Positions 1 through 5,381 of a DNA stretch of 6,684 nucleotides are shown one piece after another; the first letter of the stretch is position 1, and each line of letters opens with the position of its first letter. The notes below the pieces were generated by a model. The model was not told the DNA's origin. It did no database searches and was given only the letters and a program-made list of their open reading frames with translations. The stretch lies in NCBI GenBank assembly GCA_028704035.1, contig JAQVLS010000090.1:1-6684 (forward strand). The letters run 5' to 3'. The position numbers and the translations under genes are program-made. This DNA is from Desulfotomaculaceae bacterium. GTDB taxonomy: Bacteria; Bacillota; Desulfotomaculia; Desulfotomaculales; Pelotomaculaceae.

Positions 1-9
1 CTGCCCTTA

Positions 10-17
10 GAGGAGGC
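10..17 (+). promoter_or_regulatory. Ribosome binding site of the first gene
   Basis: AGAGGAGG lies 8 bases before the ATG at 26. It is an almost perfect Shine-Dalgarno sequence and fixes the start of the first gene. No promoter can be judged because only 9 bases precede it. Confidence 0.85.
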
Positions 18-25
18 GAAAAATT

Positions 26-667
26 ATGACGCATATCGAAGATCTTGATGCAGCCATACAACTAATTGAAATGCAGTTAAAAGACATTGACAATATTGGC
101 GCCAAAGTGCCTTATGGTCTGGAATATTCCTTTTGGGAAGACTTTACCGCTAAAATTATCGATCGTATTTACGGAAAGGATTCCAGGCAGCGGCACGGTT
201 TTGAACAGGCTGGACGCGGCGAGTGCTTTTCAGTTTTCGATAATTATTCAGAATACCAGAGAAGAGAAGATTTTTTAGAAATAATGATGTGCAAGAAAGA
301 ATACCTGGAAAACCTGATCAGAGAACTGACCGACCGCACTATTGACCCAGATCTTGAAGCATCTGACGAAATAAACGAATTCGGTTTACCTCCGAAGAGA
401 GATTCCTATTCAGAGGAAATATCCAAAACCCGAGACGCCTCTCCTCTCGACCACGCGGTTTATGAAATAATTTCAAAAATAAAAGACCCCACACTCTTAA
501 AAGAGGCGAGGCTCAACCTAATCGCTTTAAGGGATGAGCTTTTAAAACCCAGCCCTTCTTGGGCAAAACTTAAACTCAATATGATCTGGCTGATTGAATT
601 TGGCAAGGAAGAATTCTTTTCCATACTGCCTTTTATAGTGCTTTATATACGTAAGATTTCAGATTAA
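26..667 (+). CDS. Hypothetical protein, helical, unknown function
   Basis: This is a 213-residue protein that I cannot assign to a named family. It starts at ATG with a strong AGAGGAGG site. The N-terminal part (about residues 4-60) is predicted helical and acidic, with a W-x-x-x-T-x-K-I-I-D-R-I-Y-G type pattern around residues 37-50. A charged helix follows at about 78-105. Residues 106-140 are polar and look like a flexible linker. The C-terminal part (about 141-213) is again helical, with a K-P-S-P-S-W segment near 174-179 and a hydrophobic end (about 183-209). That end could be a buried amphipathic helix or one weak membrane segment. There is no signal peptide and no catalytic motif I can recognise. 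The W...IYG pattern gives a faint impression of N-terminal helical regions found on some predicted nucleotide-binding or defence proteins, but this is only an impression. The gene ends 3 bases before the stop of the convergent stress-protein gene, and no terminator separates them. Coding status is well supported by length, start signal and tight packing; function is unknown. Confidence 0.85.
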   Translation: MTHIEDLDAAIQLIEMQLKDIDNIGAKVPYGLEYSFWEDFTAKIIDRIYGKDSRQRHGFEQAGRGECFSVFDNYSEYQRREDFLEIMMCKKEYLENLIRELTDRTIDPDLEASDEINEFGLPPKRDSYSEEISKTRDASPLDHAVYEIISKIKDPTLLKEARLNLIALRDELLKPSPSWAKLKLNMIWLIEFGKEEFFSILPFIVLYIRKISD

Positions 668-670
668 ACA

Positions 671-1078
671 TTACTTGACGAGAGTCACACGGCAGTTGGC
701 CAAATGGATTACTTTATGGCTAACACTGCCTATGGCGGCGCCCCGCAGTTCACTGGCGCCTCTGCTTCCCATAATAATATGATCGTAATTGCCCCGCTCC
801 GCGTAATCAAGTATAACCGCAGCGGGGTCTCCTTTTTCAATAAATCTTTCCACCTCGAGGCCTTCTTTTAAAAACCCCTGCAACGTTCTATCCATGATCT
901 CTTTGCCCTTTTTTTCCATAGCCCTGTCAATCTCCGCAAAGCTGCTGCTTTCAGGCACCACAACAAGCACAGACAGCTTTAAATCCGGGTTTGTTTTCAT
1001 CAGCCTGGAAGCATAAGAGGCTGCCTTCATCGAATTGTCGGAACCATCGCTCGGCAATAAAACTTTGCTTTTAAGCAC
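671..1078 (-). CDS. Universal stress protein, UspA family, ATP-binding type
   Basis: This is a cytoplasmic single-domain Usp of 135 residues, the usual length for the family. The N-terminal strand V-L-L-P-S-D carries the conserved Asp (D11) that contacts adenine. Near the C-terminus the ATP-binding signature G-2x-G-9x-G-S is exact: G104, G107, G117 and S118. Residues 82-90 give the usual G-D-P-A-A-V-I-L segment. It therefore belongs to the ATP-binding (MJ0577-like) branch rather than the non-binding UspA branch. Such proteins bind ATP and help cells survive starvation, redox or energy stress; the specific trigger here is unknown. The start is GTG at 1078: the codon directly before it is an in-frame TAA, so no longer form is possible. 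A G-rich ribosome site (1083-1091) lies 7 bases upstream. The lyase gene ends 119 bases upstream on the same strand with no visible terminator, so read-through is possible. Its stop faces that of the orphan gene across 3 bases. Confidence 0.95.
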   Translation of the reverse strand: MLKSKVLLPSDGSDNSMKAASYASRLMKTNPDLKLSVLVVVPESSSFAEIDRAMEKKGKEIMDRTLQGFLKEGLEVERFIEKGDPAAVILDYAERGNYDHIIMGSRGASELRGAAIGSVSHKVIHLANCRVTLVK

Positions 1079-1082
1079 TTAA

Positions 1083-1091
1083 CCGCCCCCC
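1083..1091 (-). promoter_or_regulatory. G-rich ribosome binding site of the stress protein gene
   Basis: Read on the minus strand this is GGGGGGCGG, 4 bases before the in-frame TAA that abuts the GTG start. It departs from AGGAGG but is the only purine-rich stretch at the right distance. The lyase gene upstream has a similar six-G tract. Confidence 0.55.
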
Positions 1092-1108
1092 GTTAATTCA
1101 GATTAGAT

Positions 1109-1122
1109 TGCCACATGTGACA
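1109..1122. promoter_or_regulatory. Imperfect palindrome, possible operator
   Basis: TGCCACATGTGACA is a 14-base inverted repeat with one mismatched pair and a perfect CACATGTG core. It sits 31 bases upstream of the GTG start of the stress protein gene, in the 119-base gap after the lyase gene. Its position would suit a dimeric transcription factor. No regulator can be named from the sequence. Confidence 0.35.
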
Positions 1123-1197
1123 GGATTCTTAATATTTTCCCATAACAACATGTTTTTATTTATGAATTTATCTGGCAGACTTTATACAAAACCAGTA

Positions 1198-2073
1198 TTA
1201 AACAGATTTTTTGGCTATCTGCTCAGCCAGGTCTATTATGCGCCTGGCGCGGTTTGCGATCGGGTATTCAATCATTTTTCCGTCAACCTGAAATACCGCC
1301 TGGCCTTTGGCTTCCTCTTCGTCGAATACCGCTACAATTTTCTGCGCCCAGGAAATCTCCTCGGGTGTCGGAGTGAATACTTCATTTAAGGGCTCTATCT
1401 GGCCGGGATGAATGGCCAGCTTGCCCTGGAATCCCATCTGGCGAACCGCTTTAGCATCAGCTACCAAACCCTCGATATCTTTGAAATCGGGATAAACCGT
1501 ATCAATAGGCGGTTCAATACAGGCTGCGCGCGACGCTACTACGAGCTGGGACCTGGCGTAAAATATCTCTGTCCCGCCTTTAGAAAAGGTGGTGCCTATA
1601 TCAAGGACATAATCCACTCCACCAAAGAACATGCGGCTGACTCTGGGACTCGATGAAGCAATGCTGAATGCATTAACAATGGCATTCGCGCTTTCTATAA
1701 ATGGTATTATTTCCATATAACCTTCAGTCAAACCACGTTCTTTTTCTATTTTACCGATCAGCCAATCAACCTGCCGAATTTCCTCCGCTGATTCAGATTT
1801 GGCCACGACCAGCCCTCTTACACCTTCTGTTACAGCCGCAAGCAAATCACTTAATATAAATTCGGTTTGGACGCTATTGACTCGAATAAAAACATCACCC
1901 TTGCGGGGCAGGCTTAAAGCTTCATTTAAAGCATTCCTGGCGTTGATTTTCTCGCTAAGCGCTACCGCGTCTTCAAGATCAAGCACGGTTCCATCGGCGT
2001 TCAGCATAAGGGCTTTGCCCACTTTGCGCAAATCATTGGCAGGAGCAAACAACATAGTGCGATAGATAGTCAA
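1198..2073 (-). CDS. CitE-like CoA-ester lyase (HpcH/HpaI aldolase family)
   Basis: This 291-residue cytoplasmic protein has the TIM-barrel pattern of the citrate lyase beta subunit and related malyl/citramalyl-CoA lyases. Visible landmarks are R-T-M-L-F-A-P-A at 5-12, D-L-E-D-A-V at 32-37, R64 in F-I-R-V-N, E127 in P-F-I-E-S (metal ligand), D154 in F-G-G-V-D (metal ligand), A-I-H-P-G-Q at 220-225 and a C-terminal lid around 264-279. The family cleaves or forms C-C bonds in CoA or acyl-carrier thioesters using Mg2+. There is no citF, citD or citC neighbour, so it is unlikely to be part of classical citrate lyase. A free-standing (citra)malyl-CoA lyase or thioesterase is more likely; the exact substrate is inferred only. 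The start is TTG at 2073: it has a six-G tract 9 bases upstream, the frame is closed at 2095-2097 with no other start codon between, and beginning at the next ATG (2055) would lose conserved R5. The gene is divergent from the Asp23 gene. Confidence 0.92.
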   Translation of the reverse strand: MTIYRTMLFAPANDLRKVGKALMLNADGTVLDLEDAVALSEKINARNALNEALSLPRKGDVFIRVNSVQTEFILSDLLAAVTEGVRGLVVAKSESAEEIRQVDWLIGKIEKERGLTEGYMEIIPFIESANAIVNAFSIASSSPRVSRMFFGGVDYVLDIGTTFSKGGTEIFYARSQLVVASRAACIEPPIDTVYPDFKDIEGLVADAKAVRQMGFQGKLAIHPGQIEPLNEVFTPTPEEISWAQKIVAVFDEEEAKGQAVFQVDGKMIEYPIANRARRIIDLAEQIAKKSV

Positions 2074-2082
2074 TGTATTTAA

Positions 2083-2088
2083 CCCCCC
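2083..2088 (-). promoter_or_regulatory. G6 ribosome binding site deciding the TTG start
   Basis: GGGGGG on the minus strand lies 9 bases before the TTG at 2073. It supports this non-ATG start, which also keeps the conserved Arg of the family. Confidence 0.5.
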
Positions 2089-2175
2089 ATCCGTTTATAT
2101 ATATTTCTTATCAGGATATTCTATTCAATTAGGTCTTTTCCCTTTCTTGTCATTAATTCTTTATAATCCTTTTAG

Positions 2176-2205
2176 TGGACAATCCTACCGGACAAATGTT
2201 ATAAT
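2176..2205 (+). promoter_or_regulatory. Sigma-A-type promoter of the Asp23 gene
   Basis: TGGACA at 2176-2181 (5 of 6 to consensus) and TATAAT at 2200-2205 (6 of 6) are separated by 18 bases. Transcription would begin near 2212, giving a leader of about 25 bases before the ATG at 2237. It lies inside the longer open frame that begins at 2147, which argues that the longer frame is not translated from its first codon. Confidence 0.8.
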
Positions 2206-2236
2206 TTCAATTAGCAATATTTGGGAGGAATGTTTA

Positions 2237-2611
2237 ATGGAGAAAGAACAAGGTACAATAAAAATATCCGAAGATGTTGTAACCACCATAGTCGGTCTTG
2301 CCGCTGCAGAAGTTTCAGGTGTAGCAGGAATGAGCGGCGGCATCACGGGTGAGCTGGTTGAAAAACTCGGCCGCAAAAACATTTCAAAGGGAATTAAGGC
2401 CGATATGGGCGAAAATGAAGTAACTATCGACATAAATGTTATTGTCGAATACGGGGTTAATATCCACGTAGTGGCGGTAGAACTTCAAAACAGTATCAGA
2501 AATGCCATTGAAAACATGACTGGGCTAAGTGTAGTGAACGTTAACGTGAATATCCAGGGCCTGTCTTTTGGCTCAGACAACAAGGAAGAAACCGAACAGG
2601 CTAATAAGTAA
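2237..2611 (+). CDS. Asp23/Gls24 family envelope stress protein
   Basis: This is a 124-residue Asp23 (alkaline shock protein 23 / Gls24) family protein. The N-terminal G-T-I-K-I-S-E-D-V-V and the following A-A-A-E-V-S-G-V-A-G-M are typical of the family's first helix. They are followed by the usual acidic and beta-rich core (I-D-I-N-V-I-V-E-Y-G-V-N-I, about residues 68-80) and a helix plus final strand ending in V-N-V-N-V-N-I-Q-G-L. The tail (about 111-124) is polar and acidic. In Firmicutes such proteins are abundant and lie near the membrane, affecting envelope stress response; the molecular role is poorly known. No AmaP or NusB neighbour is present, unlike in many relatives. The ATG at 2237 is preferred because GGGAGGA (2223-2229) lies 7 bases before it and a strong promoter ends at 2205. 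The frame is open upstream from a TTG at 2147, but that would place the promoter inside the gene. The broken racemase-like gene follows. Confidence 0.93.
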   Translation: MEKEQGTIKISEDVVTTIVGLAAAEVSGVAGMSGGITGELVEKLGRKNISKGIKADMGENEVTIDINVIVEYGVNIHVVAVELQNSIRNAIENMTGLSVVNVNVNIQGLSFGSDNKEETEQANK

Positions 2612-2644
2612 ATGCAGCTGCCTCGCATGGTAAAAGCTGGATAA

Positions 2645-3212
2645 CATTTTCCAGATTTGGGGTTAGCTGTTTTAACCGGTGAATTAAACAGGATATTATC
2701 GGAACTCGAAGTCCTTATTGTTGACGAAATAGGTAAAAATTTTTAGTGGTACCGGCATGGATGCAAATGTTATCGACCGCTTGCGGATCCAAGGTGTTCC
2801 CGAGCCAAAAACGCCCAGGATAAAAAGGATCATTGCCCTGGATGTAGCACCGGAAGCCCATGGAAATGCTTACGGCATAGGGTTAGCTAATTTTACTACG
2901 CTGCGTCTGTCAGCAAAATTTGACCGCGAATCGGCCTACCTTAAAGCTCTAACCAGCACTTTTGTGTATCTGGTTACGATGCCAATAGTCCTGCCCGATG
3001 ACCGGGAAGCGCTCAAGGCCGCCTTGCAGAGTTTAAATGGCATCAAACCGCAGGGCATAAAAATCATGCGTATTTATAACACCCTGCGCCTATCTGAAAT
3101 GCTGGTTTCAGAAAATGCTTATAAGGGAATTTCTGGTTCTCCCATAATCAAGGCGCTGGGACCGCCGCATGTAATAACCTTCGACCGAGACGGAAATTTG
3201 TCGCTTTTTTAG
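2645..3212 (+). pseudogene. Remnant of a lactate-racemase-domain (LarA/DUF2088-like) protein
   Basis: The C-terminal part of a protein resembling lactate racemase-domain proteins survives, but it is broken. From 2645 to 2743 one frame encodes 33 residues ending V-L-I-V-D-E-I-G-K-N-F and then meets TAG at 2744. The family continues S-G-T-G-M-D-x-N-V-I, and exactly this (S-G-T-G-M-D-A-N-V-I) appears at once in another frame from 2745 to the TAG at 3210-3212. The switch sits at A5T5 (2735-2744); one T fewer would restore a single frame. The later part carries R-I-I-A-L-D-V, H-G-N-A-Y-G-I-G-L-A, A-L-T-S-T, R-I-Y-N-T-L-R-L and a final F-D-R-D-G-N-L, all expected for the family. The N-terminal half or more (nickel/catalytic region) is absent: family members are about 420-440 residues, while about 188 remain. 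The H-F-P-D-L and G-L-A-V-L pieces at the 5' end look joined by deletions. The ATG at 2757 has no ribosome site. The family call comes from memory of the motif set; a separate functional small protein is possible but less likely. Confidence 0.75.
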
Positions 3213-3604
3213 CTTGAAACATGTCCTGTTAAGAAACCAACTATCGGCCGATCCGCATCTGCAAAATCGTAGTGTTTTATTTCACTGGCGTTTACCCATT
3301 TAAAAGCCTGGCACTCCAGAGTTTTAGCTTCACCACGCACATATTCGCACCAGTGGCAGTGCAGGATAACCTTTCTGTCCGGGTACTGGTGCTCCACTAC
3401 CATAATTTCTTGCCCGACATCGATCTCCAGGTCAAGCTCTTCCCTGATCTCCCTTTTCAAACAGGCTGCGGCATCCTCACCCGGTTCAATTTTGCCTCCT
3501 GGAAATTCCCACTTCAGCCCCATGTGATAAGAAGCCGGTCGCTGAGCAATAAGCACCTTTCCGTTATTTCTGATTACAGCCGCGGCAACCCTTATCTCAT
3601 ACAT
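3209..3604 (-). CDS. mutT: MutT-type Nudix hydrolase
   Basis: This 131-residue cytoplasmic Nudix protein is the normal length for MutT. The Nudix box G-x5-E-x7-R-E-U-x-E-E is intact at residues 37-56, with metal-binding E52, E55 and E56; the later box Gly is D58, a common change. W-E-F-P-G-G-K-I-E at 32-40 and Q-R-P at 21-23 match MutT-like (d)NTP pyrophosphohydrolases. F-K-W-V then a later A-D-R-P (101-120) fits the usual C-terminal pattern. The likely role is hydrolysis of oxidised or modified nucleoside triphosphates such as 8-oxo-dGTP to the monophosphate, sparing DNA from mutation; the precise substrate is inferred. The start is ATG at 3604 with AGGGGA at 3613-3618, 8 bases upstream. The gene converges on the broken racemase-like gene and their stop regions overlap by 4 bases. 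I see no clear promoter in the gap upstream. Confidence 0.93.
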   Translation of the reverse strand: MYEIRVAAAVIRNNGKVLIAQRPASYHMGLKWEFPGGKIEPGEDAAACLKREIREELDLEIDVGQEIMVVEHQYPDRKVILHCHWCEYVRGEAKTLECQAFKWVNASEIKHYDFADADRPIVGFLTGHVSS

Positions 3605-3840
3605 CGTCTTTATCCCCTGAAGTTATGTTTATATCATTCCAATTTGCCATCTTTGTCAGTTAAGACAGCGAAACCTATTAATATTTTTTTATCTTGTTCT
3701 GCAAAAAGTTATGCATCTTCTATAAAATTATTAGGTGAAATCAGCCATAATGAAACTACAAGACGTTTGATTTGAAGAATTCTGCCTTTTGTTGCAGATA
3801 CCTGCATGAATCAAATTATACAGTTTAGCAGACAAAACCC
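3605..3840. other. Intergenic stretch, no gene seen
   Basis: This AT-rich gap separates the start of the Nudix gene from the glgA terminator. The only structured elements are a small hairpin-like palindrome (TGCAG-ATAC-CTGCA, 3793-3806) and a loose 7-base inverted repeat, TTTGATT near 3767 with AATCAAA near 3809. A 32-codon frame on the minus strand (3709-3807) starts at an ATG without a ribosome site and resembles nothing I know. The Nudix promoter probably lies here, but no box pair is convincing. Confidence 0.5.
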
Positions 3841-3841
3841 A

Positions 3842-3880
3842 AAAACAAAAAAAGCCCGATTTTCGGACTTTTTTTGTTTT
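3842..3880 (-). terminator. Rho-independent terminator of galT-glgA
   Basis: An inverted repeat with 18-base arms (3842-3859 and 3863-3880) surrounds a 3-base loop. On the minus strand the GC part is AGTCCGA-AAA-TCGGGCT followed by seven T. The single imperfect pair is a G-U wobble in the minus-strand RNA but a C-A mismatch in the plus-strand RNA, so minus-strand use is favoured. It starts about 8 bases after the glgA stop. The Nudix gene starts downstream on the same strand, so the terminator insulates it. Confidence 0.92.
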
Positions 3881-3887
3881 GTGGCAA

Positions 3888-5381
3888 TCAGGCAATTCTT
3901 TGCAGCTCCAAGTGCGCACTCATAGCCTGCTGGTACAGCTGAAGGTACTCCACTCCTGATCGCGCCCAGGAATAATCCAGCTCCATGGCGTTTTTGACCA
4001 GTGTTTCCCACTGCTCCGGCTGTTCCCGATAAAGCCGCAACGCCCTCTTGATGGCATTGAACAGTTCCCTGCCGGAATAGTCGCTGAAAACGAACCCGTT
4101 GCCTGAAGCGTTTTTCGGGTTGTATTCATTTACAGTATCAGCCAATCCTCCTGTAAGTCTTGCTATTGGAATAGTCCCGTAGCGGAGGCTGATCAGCTGA
4201 CCGAGGCCGCACGGTTCAAAGCGTGACGGCATAAGGAACATGTCGGCGCCGGCGTAAATCCGCTGAGCCAGAATTGCGTTAAAGCCTAGATAAAGTCCCA
4301 TTTTTTCGGGGAAATGACTCCTGATCCTTTCGAACATATCCTCATAAAATTTATCACCGCTACCCAATATAGCAAACTGAATGTCTTCCGACATCATCTG
4401 GTCCACGATTTCCGCAATCAGGTCCAGTCCTTTCTGGTCTACCAGGCGGGTAATAAGACCAATCAGCGGAACATCCTTTACCGGGAGCCCCATTTCTTTC
4501 TGCAGGGCATATTTATTTTCCTTCTTGTGGACGACACTGGAACTATCATAATTGCGGTGGATGCGTGCGTCAGTTTTAGGATTAAACTCGTGGTAGTTAA
4601 TTCCGTTAACAATACCGTACAAATCCTTTGATCTTTTTCTGAGCAGGCCATCCATTCGTTCTCCTAACTCCGGCCGCTGGATTTCAGAGGCATAAGTTCG
4701 GCTGACCGTATTTATAACATCCGCGTACACGATCCCCGCTTTCATAAAGCTTACCGAACCGTAAAACTCCAACCTTTCCGGGTGATAGAACTCATCACCC
4801 AGCCCCAGTACGTGCAAGACTTCCTTGGGGTAATTGCCCTGGTATTGTAGATTGTGGATGGTAAAAACTGTCGTTATCCGGCTGTAAAATGGGTCCTGCC
4901 GATAATGCGTTTTCAAAAACAATGGGATCGGGCCGGACTGCCAGTCGTTGCAGTGTATTACGTCAGGCTGCCAATCCAGTTTCGGAAGCATTTCCAGCAC
5001 TGCACGGGAGAAAAAAGCAAAGCGCTCGGCTTCATCATCAAACATATACATCCGGTCACGGTAAAAATAGTGGTGGTTATCAACGAGGTAGACCGGGATA
5101 GTTTTATGCACACCCTGGTACTGCGATTCTATGGAACTTTTCCTGATAATTGCCGTTTCATAGCGGTTTTTAAAAGGAACCGGGAAATCCATTTTATAGG
5201 TGCCGGACTCGATCTGCTGGTAACGGGGCATGGCTATCCTGACATCATTGCCCATGTTATCATTACCCACGACAGCAAGAGCTTTGGGCAGTGAGCCCGC
5301 GACATCTGCCAGACCTCCCGTTTTCGCGAAAGGAACAACCTCCGAGGATACTACTAATATTTTCAAGGGGCGATCAAACAT
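3888..5381 (-). CDS. glgA: Glycogen synthase GlgA (GT5)
   Basis: This 497-residue glycosyltransferase family 5 enzyme moves glucose from ADP-glucose (or UDP-glucose) to the non-reducing end of an alpha-1,4-glucan in the cytoplasm. K20 begins K-T-G-G-L-A-D-V, the sugar-nucleotide binding loop. H-C-N-D-W at 143-147 and F-T-I-H-N at 173-177 follow in the N-terminal Rossmann domain. In the second domain are the R-L-V-D-Q-K-G motif (R312, K317) and S-R-F-E-P-C-G-L with the conserved E389, then L-T-G-G-L-A-D-T-V. Length is slightly above the usual about 480. A short in-frame duplication (G-N-D-N-M/G-N-D-V, about residues 39-47) explains part of this. I place the start at the ATG at 5381, giving M-F-D-R-P-L-K-I-L: GGAGGTG (5389-5395) lies 7 bases upstream. 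A longer frame could begin at ATG 5402 but has no such site. The start overlaps the galT stop by 8 bases, which suggests translational coupling. The gene ends at a strong terminator. No glgC or branching enzyme is in view. Confidence 0.97.
   Translation of the reverse strand: MFDRPLKILVVSSEVVPFAKTGGLADVAGSLPKALAVVGNDNMGNDVRIAMPRYQQIESGTYKMDFPVPFKNRYETAIIRKSSIESQYQGVHKTIPVYLVDNHHYFYRDRMYMFDDEAERFAFFSRAVLEMLPKLDWQPDVIHCNDWQSGPIPLFLKTHYRQDPFYSRITTVFTIHNLQYQGNYPKEVLHVLGLGDEFYHPERLEFYGSVSFMKAGIVYADVINTVSRTYASEIQRPELGERMDGLLRKRSKDLYGIVNGINYHEFNPKTDARIHRNYDSSSVVHKKENKYALQKEMGLPVKDVPLIGLITRLVDQKGLDLIAEIVDQMMSEDIQFAILGSGDKFYEDMFERIRSHFPEKMGLYLGFNAILAQRIYAGADMFLMPSRFEPCGLGQLISLRYGTIPIARLTGGLADTVNEYNPKNASGNGFVFSDYSGRELFNAIKRALRLYREQPEQWETLVKNAMELDYSWARSGVEYLQLYQQAMSAHLELQRIA
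5244..5273 (-). repeat. 15-base tandem duplication inside glgA
   Basis: Two adjacent 15-base units (5244-5258 and 5259-5273) match at 11 of 15 positions. They encode G-N-D-N-M followed by G-N-D-V at a place where relatives usually have a single G-H/N-D-V just before the R-I-x-M-P-R-Y strand. The frame is kept and five residues are added in a surface loop of the first domain. Confidence 0.6.

Noticed and set aside
2147..2167. TTGTCA ... TATAAT promoter
   Set aside because: The two boxes are only 9 bases apart, far too close for sigma-A. The pair at 2176-2205 fits much better.
2147..2236. N-terminal extension of the Asp23 gene from a TTG
   Set aside because: It would put a near-perfect promoter (2176-2205) inside the coding region. 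The ATG at 2237 has its own strong ribosome site and begins the conserved part of the family.
2661..2677. Hairpin GGTTA ... TAACC after the Asp23 gene as terminator
   Set aside because: It has a 5-base stem, no T-run, and lies in a stretch that still reads as racemase-like coding remnants.
3272..3775. Long plus-strand open frame across the Nudix gene
   Set aside because: It is the antisense shadow of a clear Nudix gene, has no ribosome site, and encodes nothing recognisable.
3709..3807. 32-codon minus-strand frame before the Nudix gene
   Set aside because: It has no ribosome site and no similarity I can recall, and it is short enough to occur by chance.
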